From: Microgenomates group bacterium
GTDB lineage: Bacteria; Patescibacteriota; Microgenomatia; UBA1400; PJMF01
NCBI GenBank assembly: GCA_009776965.1
Contig: WRMU01000032.1
Location: forward strand, 1-10,701
Reading direction: 5' to 3'
Length of the DNA: 10,701 nucleotides
The translations under genes and the position numbers were made by a program. The number at the start of each line of letters is the position of its first letter. Within the stretch, counting starts at the first letter, position 1. Positions 1 to 6,759 of this stretch are shown piece by piece. Below the pieces are notes generated by a model that had not been told where the DNA came from, made no database searches, and saw nothing but the letters and a program-made list of their open reading frames with translations.

Positions 1-1976
1 CAGGAGCTGGAGCCGGGGCACCTGGGGCGGCAGGAGCTGGAGCAGGTGCAGCTGGGGCGGCGGGAGCTGGAGCAGGGGCAGCTGGGGCGGCAGGAGCTGG
101 AGCGGCTGGGGCGGCTGGGGGAGCAGTAGGAAGCGCAGCAGGAACTGCAGGTGGGGCAGGAGCTGGAGTGGGCGGCGGGCTTGTTCTATTAATCATAATT
201 GCAGCTATTGTGTCGATAATATTGCATATTGTTGTGGTCATCTGGTTGGTGACGGCAATGTATTTATACAAGCTGGACCTTGATTATCAAAGCCAGCAGC
301 AAACTGCTATTGATAACCTTAATTATCCGGTGGAAGTGAACGTAAGTACTTCGATTGATAAGACGGTCAACCCACAAGAGGATGGATATATCAATGATAT
401 TACCACGCAGGTGACAATTTTTGTGAAGAATAGCGGGCAAAACACTAAATTGACTCCAAACTTGACGGCAGAGATGGACTATTTGTGTGAGGATGAGAAT
501 CATTGCCCGCCAACGCGTAATGATACGAACTTATTTTTAGATTCATACAGGGAGGCGCTGGAGGACTGGAATGAGCGGAGCACCACTGGTGACCATGAGG
601 GGATGACGATGAGTTTTAGCGCGGAAAATGAGATATTAAATAGCAGTCAATTAAACAGTGGATATCAAGATTTCTGGGCAAAACAAGCGGTCAATGTGGG
701 GTTTGACTATATTCAAAAGAGTGCAACGACAGGAAGCGGGAGCGGGGGAGCGGGAACGAGCGGAAGTGTGGTGACAGGAACTAGTCATAGGTCATATAAT
801 TATAGTCAAATGGCAATTTGCACAGATGGAGCGAGCTCTGATACTTATGGTTCAGCTACGCATCAAAGCCAGACGGCTTATTTAAATGGTGTTATAGTGG
901 CGGACAGAGTTCCTTATGTGGTAATTCCCTTGGATCATCCAAGACCACAGGATGGCGATTTAGGTGATATGGCGGTGGTAATAGACAATACAACAGGCAG
1001 GTCTGTGTATGCGATTGTGGGAGATTTGGGTCCTAACGGTAAAAATAATGAGGTTTCCTTGGCGGCGGCTTGGTCCCTAGGTTTTTCTCAGGAAGAGGCT
1101 AATGGCACAAGGGGCCCGGCAGGTGACTTTACCACGATTATTTTTCCTGGCACAAAGCAAACAGGAAGTTCTGTGGAGGAGTTGTTGGAAAATATTAGTG
1201 CGATTGGTCCGACATTATATGATGGGACAATAGTGGCAGGAGGTGGGAGTACGGGGAGCTCGGGAGGAACGGAAGTAATGCAGTGTAGAAAGCGGGAATC
1301 AGAAGTTTTTGCTGATTTGTCTTGGTGGGATGTGCCGGGGTTTATCATTTTTCTAACCATACCCAATCCGTTTTATGGAGGGAAAACCGGTTATGAGAAT
1401 GCGCTATGGATGTTGGATCTTCCGGAATGCGCGGAGAGCACTAGCAATAGCGCCACGGGAGGATGGAGCAATATTGATCCAGATACGTGGGCAGAGATGC
1501 AAGCTAATAGTGAGGATATGGAGGTGAAGCTGGAATATGTGCAAAGCGTGTTTGCAGGAGCGGCGGGAGCGAATGGATATAGTGGGGCGCAAGTGGCGGC
1601 AGCGGTGGTGGCGTGTGAGAGTGGTTGGAGTAGTGATATTGATAATCGTACTACGATGGATTCATCGGCGTGTAGTGGATATGGTTGTCATGGGTTATTT
1701 CAACTCCATGCTGGTTTTCATTGTTCAGCAGCGCAGCAGGTATTGGACTCGGGAGGTTATGTTGATCTGGTTAATGAATTAAAAGGGAAGTATGGTAGTG
1801 GGGCAACGGCGGAAAATAATCAACAAATGTGTGAAGAGGCGTTACATAATCCATTTGTGAACACTGATGTGGCGTGGACGACTTATCAAAGTGGAGGATG
1901 GAAGCCATGGGAGTGTTTTACTAATTATGAAAAAGGTTCCTCACAAAATTATATGAAGTTTATTAATAATTATTAA
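1..1976 (+). CDS. Membrane-anchored bifunctional wall hydrolase: Gly/Ala repeats, TM helix, GH75-like domain, lytic-transglycosylase-like domain (5' partial)
   Basis: The frame is open from the first full codon (nt 3) to TAA at 1974-1976. The gene therefore starts upstream, and the GTG at 168 is only an internal codon. In order it encodes a Gly/Ala-rich tract (nt 3-167), one strong membrane helix (about 180-265), a region I do not recognise, and a Gly/Ser linker (about 730-780). Next is a GH75 chitosanase-like domain (about 800-1180) with PYVVIPL, a GD..VV stretch, VGDLGP (Asp at 1023-1025) and NEVSLA (Glu at 1050-1052). A second Gly/Ser linker (about 1235-1275) and a Cys/Trp-containing spacer lead to a lysozyme/SLT-like domain (about 1530-1976). 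That domain shows ACESGW (candidate catalytic Glu at 1617-1619), GLFQLH and a C-terminal NPFVNTDVA...GGWKPW pattern typical of these folds. As first gene of a T4SS block it probably opens the cell wall for the secretion apparatus, like VirB1, but tethered. The missing N-terminus could be a polytopic VirB6-like part; this is a guess. GH75 assignment is moderate, SLT-like assignment good. Confidence 0.8.
   Translation, partial: GAGAGAPGAAGAGAGAAGAAGAGAGAAGAAGAGAAGAAGGAVGSAAGTAGGAGAGVGGGLVLLIIIAAIVSIILHIVVVIWLVTAMYLYKLDLDYQSQQQTAIDNLNYPVEVNVSTSIDKTVNPQEDGYINDITTQVTIFVKNSGQNTKLTPNLTAEMDYLCEDENHCPPTRNDTNLFLDSYREALEDWNERSTTGDHEGMTMSFSAENEILNSSQLNSGYQDFWAKQAVNVGFDYIQKSATTGSGSGGAGTSGSVVTGTSHRSYNYSQMAICTDGASSDTYGSATHQSQTAYLNGVIVADRVPYVVIPLDHPRPQDGDLGDMAVVIDNTTGRSVYAIVGDLGPNGKNNEVSLAAAWSLGFSQEEANGTRGPAGDFTTIIFPGTKQTGSSVEELLENISAIGPTLYDGTIVAGGGSTGSSGGTEVMQCRKRESEVFADLSWWDVPGFIIFLTIPNPFYGGKTGYENALWMLDLPECAESTSNSATGGWSNIDPDTWAEMQANSEDMEVKLEYVQSVFAGAAGANGYSGAQVAAAVVACESGWSSDIDNRTTMDSSACSGYGCHGLFQLHAGFHCSAAQQVLDSGGYVDLVNELKGKYGSGATAENNQQMCEEALHNPFVNTDVAWTTYQSGGWKPWECFTNYEKGSSQNYMKFINNY
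3..122 (+). repeat. Four 30-bp tandem repeats coding a Gly/Ala decapeptide
   Basis: Four units of 30 bp begin at 3, 33, 63 and 93, each starting GGAGCTGGAGC. The first three are nearly identical and the fourth is diverged. They encode GAGAGAAGAA-like decapeptides in the frame of the hydrolase gene, and a looser Gly/Ala tract runs on to about 167. The array may continue upstream of the window. It looks like a flexible linker that could change length by slippage or recombination. It is not a CRISPR because there are no spacers. Confidence 0.9.
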
Positions 1977-1979
1977 GAT

Positions 1980-2942
1980 ATGAAAAAAAATAATTGGCAA
2001 ATGGTAGTAGTGATTGGGCTGGCAGTGACGATAGTGATCTTGGCGATTGTCTTGATTGAAGGAGGAAGGCAAGATCAGAGAGGAAGCGAGGAAGATAATC
2101 TATCGACAGTGTCTCCGACGAGCAATATTAATGCAACGCGGGGGGAGCGGGAGGAAAATGTGATTCCAGCTCCGGAGCAGACAGTGGCATTAGGAGGACA
2201 AATCTCGGTGAGCGAGCAGCTGGCACAAACTAATGATTTGGGGGTGAAACCAGAGGCGGCGAGGTGGCAAGAGGGACTGGGAGAATGGTGGTTTAATAGG
2301 CAAGACACGGGGCAGACGCTGAGATGCGATCGGGATGTATGTCGGCTGCGGACCGAATTAAAAGATGGAGCGACCTATCCAGCGTTTTTTATTGATTATG
2401 AAACGCAAAAAAACAATTTGTTGGCGGTGGCGGAGAATTATTTACGAGATTATTGGGGTTTTAATAGGATTGTGCTGATGCCCGATAGTGAAGTATTTTA
2501 TCGACTGGGTGGCGGGGTGAGTAATTACTTTTTGGAGGCAGTGATGACGGCGAATGAGGCCAATGTGGTGAGCTGGAGCTGGTACTGGGCTCATAATGGA
2601 CAAATACTGTCTTGGCAAAATATGCCGGCGGCGATAGTGACGATGAGTACTAATGGGAATGTGTTGAACGCCACGATTACCGACAGAACTCCCATGAGCG
2701 TGAGCATGGTGGGGAATGAGCGGAAGCTGTTGAATAATACGGAATTGCTGACTTTATTACAAAGAGGCGAGGGAGAGTGGCTAAACATGAGCAGATTGTC
2801 GGAAATAAAAAGAACGGAGGTGAGACGGATCGAGGTGGTATGGGTGAGTGAGGGAGAAAATCAGTCTGTCCCCTATTATTATTTAACTGGAGAGTTTGGT
2901 GACGGAGAAGTGACACAAAAAAACACCGTTGTGTTAAAATAA
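1980..2942 (+). CDS. Single-helix membrane-anchored extracytoplasmic protein of unknown function, T4SS operon
   Basis: I do not recognise a named family. The 320-residue product has a short basic N-terminus and one membrane helix at about residues 8-26 (VVVIGLAVTIVILAIVLI), so the remaining roughly 290 residues probably lie outside the cytoplasm. A charged, Ser/Asn-rich stalk (about 27-75) is followed by a folded-looking region with two Cys (LRCDRDVCRL, about 115-124). The C-terminal part (about 240-320) has a helix followed by strands ending PYYYLTGEF, which loosely recalls PepSY/YycI-type modules; this is a weak impression. The ATG is 3 nt after the preceding TAA, with no Shine-Dalgarno, so translation may depend on coupling. 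The neighbours suggest a structural or assembly role in the secretion complex. Confidence 0.75.
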   Translation: MKKNNWQMVVVIGLAVTIVILAIVLIEGGRQDQRGSEEDNLSTVSPTSNINATRGEREENVIPAPEQTVALGGQISVSEQLAQTNDLGVKPEAARWQEGLGEWWFNRQDTGQTLRCDRDVCRLRTELKDGATYPAFFIDYETQKNNLLAVAENYLRDYWGFNRIVLMPDSEVFYRLGGGVSNYFLEAVMTANEANVVSWSWYWAHNGQILSWQNMPAAIVTMSTNGNVLNATITDRTPMSVSMVGNERKLLNNTELLTLLQRGEGEWLNMSRLSEIKRTEVRRIEVVWVSEGENQSVPYYYLTGEFGDGEVTQKNTVVLK

Positions 2943-2944
2943 AA

Positions 2945-3529
2945 ATGATGAAAAAAAAGTTGATTATTATTCTGGGAGTGGTTTGTGGAGTGGTGGTGCT
3001 GTTATTTTTGTTGGCGATGCAAGGGGAAGAAAGGCAGGTATTTAATCAGGGAACGAAAGAGGTAACTACAGGAGAGAGCGGACTTAATAGCCGAAATGAG
3101 GAGGAGATTAATGGTTTTAATGAGCTAGACTATGACAGAGGGCAAGTGCGAGCTACTTCTGATTCGACGGCGCTGGCGCAAATCCAAGAGACATCGCTTA
3201 CTTTAGTGGGGAAAGATCAATTAGTGCAATTGGGAATGACCCAAGCGGCGGCGAGAAATGTGGAGACGGAAGTAATAAAAAATGTGATTGAATTGGATCT
3301 GGGTTATGTGGCCATAGCGACAGTAAATCGACAGTCAGTCCAAGTGGATGCGACAAATAATGGGGTGACATTTCAGGTAATTATCAGTGATAGTCGGGAA
3401 CTGATGATTGCTGAGGAAAGCGCGGCAGAAAAAACGGAACTAGCAGAGCCAATGTTTTATGAGACGAGAGTGCAGTTTGTGCCCGAGAGTAGCGCGATAG
3501 AGAGTTTTAGCTGGGAGAGGACGAAGTAG
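2945..3529 (+). CDS. Small single-helix membrane-anchored protein of unknown function, T4SS operon
   Basis: The 194-residue product opens with MMKKK and a hydrophobic helix (about residues 6-24, LIIILGVVCGVVVLLFLLA). An acidic, Asn/Glu-rich stalk (about 26-65) and a C-terminal region of mixed helix and strand follow. The anchor, stalk and outside-domain layout matches the preceding gene, although I see no clear sequence similarity between them. An ATG at 2948 is equally possible; 2945 is used because it is the first. The gene starts 2 nt after the previous stop without a clear ribosome binding site. The place between the wall hydrolase and PrgI genes suggests a periplasm-like scaffold part of the T4SS. 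I do not recognise a family. Confidence 0.75.
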   Translation: MMKKKLIIILGVVCGVVVLLFLLAMQGEERQVFNQGTKEVTTGESGLNSRNEEEINGFNELDYDRGQVRATSDSTALAQIQETSLTLVGKDQLVQLGMTQAAARNVETEVIKNVIELDLGYVAIATVNRQSVQVDATNNGVTFQVIISDSRELMIAEESAAEKTELAEPMFYETRVQFVPESSAIESFSWERTK

Positions 3530-4114
3530 ATGCAACAACACGCCATTCCTCAGGATATTATTGGTTATAAGTTTAATCTGTTTGGGAAACTAAATCTTGT
3601 GCAGTTTTTGCAACTGATTATTCCTTGTGGACTGACGGCTTTGATGTGGAGAGTGGGGACACCTTTGATATTATTGATTCCACTGGGGATTTTGTTGGTG
3701 GGATATGGGTTGATGGCGGCGTTTGTGCCGATTGGAGGGCGACCAGTATCACATTGGTCGTTGACTTTTTTGCATAATTTGTATGCGCCGACTAAGTTTT
3801 ATTGGCGCAAGGGCGAGTTTGTACCAGATTACTTTGATAGCGGAACGTTGGAAGGAGTGAGCGAAGTGGTGGATTCGCATGATTCACTCTGGGGAGAAGG
3901 AGACAAGGTGGTGGCAGCGCATAGTTATTTTTCGAGCATTAAGGGCATGGAGGAGGAAGATCCGCTGGAGTTGGGACAAAAATTACAGATTGAGGGACTG
4001 CTAAATAGCTTTGATGACGTGCGAGTGGCGAATGTTAATGCGGTGCCAATGACGGTGAAGCCAAAAGTAAATAATGAACAAGCCTTGCGGGCGAGACAAT
4101 TACAAGGAAATTAG
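3530..4114 (+). CDS. PrgI family inner-membrane protein (VirB3-like T4SS component)
   Basis: The N-terminus QQHAIPQDIIGYKFNLFGKL followed by LNLVQFLQL is the typical opening of PrgI-family proteins, which sit next to VirB4 in Gram-positive and CPR secretion/conjugation loci. Two adjacent membrane helices occupy about residues 23-42 and 45-67 and are joined by a very short turn. A basic, aromatic stretch (HNLYAPTKFYWRKGEF) and a soluble, probably cytoplasmic tail of about 100 residues follow. The ATG directly follows the previous gene's TAG with no gap. A GGAGAGG at 3514-3520, inside the previous gene, gives 9-nt spacing and is one of the few Shine-Dalgarno-like sites here. The protein probably docks the VirB4 ATPase to the membrane. 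Confidence 0.85.
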   Translation: MQQHAIPQDIIGYKFNLFGKLNLVQFLQLIIPCGLTALMWRVGTPLILLIPLGILLVGYGLMAAFVPIGGRPVSHWSLTFLHNLYAPTKFYWRKGEFVPDYFDSGTLEGVSEVVDSHDSLWGEGDKVVAAHSYFSSIKGMEEEDPLELGQKLQIEGLLNSFDDVRVANVNAVPMTVKPKVNNEQALRARQLQGN

Positions 4115-4121
4115 GTATAAT
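4093..4121 (+). promoter_or_regulatory. Candidate internal promoter for the TraC-like gene
   Basis: A perfect TATAAT lies at 4116-4121, just after the PrgI stop codon (4112-4114). It has a 17-nt spacer to GAGACA (4093-4098), which matches four of six bases of TTGACA. The predicted transcript start falls at or next to the ATG at 4128, so the mRNA would be leaderless or nearly so. This could raise the ATPase genes above the rest of the block. AT-rich junctions can give such a hexamer by chance. Confidence 0.45.
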
Positions 4122-4127
4122 AAATAT

Positions 4128-4814
4128 ATGGCTGGATCACAAGAAATCTCATCATCGACACAGAACTTTACGGAGATTTTTGATATTGCTAATGATATGG
4201 TGATTTTTATTGACGGGAGTGTTTCTTTGGTTTTGGAAGTGGGGGCGATGAACTTTGGCTTATTGGCTGAGGATGAGCAGGATGCGGCGATTTATGCATA
4301 TGCAGGATTATTGAATGCGCTAAGTTTTCCCATTGAAATTGTAATTAGATCGCATACTAAGGACGTGACTAATTATTGGGACAATTTAGACGTGGCTATA
4401 GAAAAGGCGAATAGCGACATAAAGAAAGCGCAGATTGCTAGGTATCGGGACTTTGTGGGGGAGTTGGTACAAGAGGGAAATGTGTTGGAAAAAGATTTCT
4501 TGATAGTGATTAATGCTAATAGCTTGGATTTGGGGATGGTGAGCGCAAAATCGTTTTTGCCATGGCAGAAGGAAGATATGGACATGAGCAAGATGGACAA
4601 GGGCGAGATATATAGCAAGGCGCAGGCTTGGCTGGAACCAAAAAAATCACAAGTGGTGGATGCGCTGGCGAGAGTGGGGCTGGGAGCGAAGCAGCTTAAT
4701 ACCCAAGAGCTGGTGAAACTTTATTACACAGGATATAACTTTGCGGATGCGCAGGGAGTGATTGTGGGGGAAACGACGGATTATACTACTCCCCTAGTAA
4801 CAACGGGAAAATAA
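4128..4814 (+). CDS. TraC-like domain protein, partner of VirB4
   Basis: The 228-residue product resembles the TraC-like N-terminal module of conjugation ATPases. It opens with IANDMVIFIDGSVSLVLEV, then AMNFGLLAEDEQDAAIYAY and GLLNALSFPIEIVIRS, the characteristic 'function, sequence, LNSLxFPIQI' progression seen in CPR loci next to virB4. It has no Walker motif and no membrane helix, so it is a cytoplasmic partner and not an ATPase. The start at 4128 is preferred to an upstream ATG at 4074. The earlier start would overlap the PrgI gene by 41 bp, add a non-conserved extension and sit upstream of the TATAAT. The gene ends 1 nt before the VirB4 start, suggesting coupled, balanced synthesis of two parts that are one protein in many other systems. 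Confidence 0.8.
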   Translation: MAGSQEISSSTQNFTEIFDIANDMVIFIDGSVSLVLEVGAMNFGLLAEDEQDAAIYAYAGLLNALSFPIEIVIRSHTKDVTNYWDNLDVAIEKANSDIKKAQIARYRDFVGELVQEGNVLEKDFLIVINANSLDLGMVSAKSFLPWQKEDMDMSKMDKGEIYSKAQAWLEPKKSQVVDALARVGLGAKQLNTQELVKLYYTGYNFADAQGVIVGETTDYTTPLVTTGK

Positions 4815-4815
4815 C

Positions 4816-6759
4816 ATGGCAAAAACAGATCCAAAACAAACAGCCGAACAACAAAAAATAGTGGAAAAAATTAAGACTTTTTCGCGAGGGCTAGTGACGG
4901 TGCAGGATATTATTTCGCCAGAAGCGATTGAGGTGGATTTTAATTTTCAAAAAATTAATTCTTTTTATACTCAAACTTTGTTTGTGGCGGGATATCCGCG
5001 GACAGTATTGGCGAATTGGCTGTCGCCTTTGATTAACTATCCGGCTAATATGAATATTTCGATGTTCATTAATCCCACGGACGCTAATGAGATTCTGGAA
5101 AACTTACGGCGCAAGATCACGGAGATGGAAGCGGAAATAACTAGTGATTTGCGGGCGGGGAAAATTACTAATATCTCGACAGAAATTAAGCTGGAGGACG
5201 CAGTGAACTTGCGTGAGCAGTTGGCGAGAGGCACGGATAGATTTTTCCAATTTGGACTGTATGTGACCATTAAGGCTAATTCTTTTGAGGAATTGGACGG
5301 ATTATCGAAGTCGCTGCGCTCGACCTTGGGGTCGCTGTTGATTATTACTAAGATGGCGACGATGCAGATGAGCGAGGGCTTTAAGACCACGATGCCGATG
5401 GGGATGGATAAGCTCAAGGTGCTTAGAAACATGGATACGACGAGTTTGGCGACAACTTTTCCTTTTACCTCGAGCGAGCTGAGTATGGAGGACGGGATTA
5501 TGTATGGGCTGAATGAGCATAATGGCTCTTTGGTGATTTTTGATCGCTTCCAGATGGAAAACGCCAATATGGTGATTTTTGCGAAGTCGGGCAGTGGAAA
5601 GAGCTATACGGTGAAATTAGAAATTATTAGGCAATTAATGTTTGGGGTGGAGGTGATTGTGTTGGATCCGGAACATGAGTATGCGGCGCTATGCCAAAAA
5701 TATGAGGGGCAGTATTTGAACTTTACTTTTAATTCGCCAACAAAAATCAATCCTTTTGATTTGAGCAATTTATATGAGGAAGGAGAGAATGAACTGGGGC
5801 AGAAGATTTTATCTATTCATGGGCTATTAAAGGTGATGTTGGGCGAGGCGAGTCCGCAGCAAGAAGCGCTGCTGGATAGGGCGATTGTGGCGGCTTATAA
5901 GGCTAAAGGCATTACTCCAGATCCAGAAACGCAAAAGAATGAACCGCCGTTGATGGAAGATTTATATAAAGCGCTGATTGGGATGGAGACGCCGGATGCG
6001 CTGGAGCTGGCAGTGCGGCTAGAAAAGTTTATTACCGGAAGTTTTAGAGGGTTGTTTGATCAAAAATCAAATATCGAAATTAAGAGTCAGCTGACGGTGT
6101 TTTCCATTAAAGACGTGCAGGAGGAGTTGCGGCCGGTGGCGATGTATGTGATTTTGGATTTCATTTGGACGAGAGTGAAAAAAGATATGAAGAAGCGGAT
6201 TTTAGTGATTGATGAGGCTTGGTACTTTATGCAGTATGATGATAGCGCGCAATTTTTATATTCGATGGCCAAGCGGGCGCGGAAATATTATTTGGGGGTG
6301 ACGACGATTAGTCAAGACGTGGAAGACTTCTTAAAAAATGATTATGGCAAGGCGGTGGTGAGCAATAGTTCAATTCAGTTTTTGATGAAGCAGGCGAGCG
6401 TGTCGATTAAGCCGCTGGCAGAAGCTTTCCATTTATCGCAAGGAGAACAGCAGCTGCTGCTGGCAGCAGACGTGGGAGAAGGAGTGTTTTTTGCGGGGAG
6501 TAACCACGTGGCGCTGCGAGTGGTGGCGAGCGATGAGGAACATGCGGTGATTACCACAAATCCTGAGGAACTGGCAAAACAAAGGCAGGCGCAGCAACAG
6601 CAGCAAGCGCCGCCACCTCCACCAGCTGCCCCCCCTGCCCCACCAGAGCCGCAAAAAGCACAGCAGCAGCCACAACAGCAGCAGGCAGAAGGAAATGCTA
6701 GTCCGCTGCCAAAACCGCCTCAAGCGGATTTGATTTTTTCTTATCAACCTCCAAAATGA
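4816..6759 (+). CDS. virB4: VirB4-family T4SS ATPase with Gln/Pro-rich C-terminal tail
   Basis: This 647-residue cytoplasmic AAA+-like ATPase should power substrate transfer or pilus assembly in the T4SS. The N-terminal domain (about residues 25-230) precedes a P-loop AKSGSGKS with the Walker A lysine at 262. After it come DPEHEY (about 283-288), INPFDL, and Walker B RILVIDEAWYFMQ with Asp466/Glu467. The TTISQDVEDF sensor-like motif is followed by SNSSIQFLMKQ. This motif order is that of VirB4/TrbE. From about residue 588 the protein ends in a low-complexity tail of Gln runs and PPPPP/PAPP segments, unusual for the family and perhaps a flexible docking arm. The ATG lies 1 nt after the preceding stop. 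The last 62 bp overlap the end of the oppositely oriented dus gene. Confidence 0.93.
   Translation: MAKTDPKQTAEQQKIVEKIKTFSRGLVTVQDIISPEAIEVDFNFQKINSFYTQTLFVAGYPRTVLANWLSPLINYPANMNISMFINPTDANEILENLRRKITEMEAEITSDLRAGKITNISTEIKLEDAVNLREQLARGTDRFFQFGLYVTIKANSFEELDGLSKSLRSTLGSLLIITKMATMQMSEGFKTTMPMGMDKLKVLRNMDTTSLATTFPFTSSELSMEDGIMYGLNEHNGSLVIFDRFQMENANMVIFAKSGSGKSYTVKLEIIRQLMFGVEVIVLDPEHEYAALCQKYEGQYLNFTFNSPTKINPFDLSNLYEEGENELGQKILSIHGLLKVMLGEASPQQEALLDRAIVAAYKAKGITPDPETQKNEPPLMEDLYKALIGMETPDALELAVRLEKFITGSFRGLFDQKSNIEIKSQLTVFSIKDVQEELRPVAMYVILDFIWTRVKKDMKKRILVIDEAWYFMQYDDSAQFLYSMAKRARKYYLGVTTISQDVEDFLKNDYGKAVVSNSSIQFLMKQASVSIKPLAEAFHLSQGEQQLLLAADVGEGVFFAGSNHVALRVVASDEEHAVITTNPEELAKQRQAQQQQQAPPPPPAAPPAPPEPQKAQQQPQQQQAEGNASPLPKPPQADLIFSYQPPK

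Noticed and set aside
1..167. CRISPR array or non-coding minisatellite
   Set aside because: There are no spacers, and the repeats are in frame with the downstream protein and open to the window edge.
168..170. GTG as the start of the wall hydrolase
   Set aside because: The frame continues upstream without a stop through matched Gly/Ala repeats, and no ribosome binding site marks this GTG.
4074..4127. Earlier ATG for the TraC-like protein
   Set aside because: It overlaps the PrgI gene by 41 bp and adds non-conserved residues; the ATG at 4128 fits the family and the promoter.
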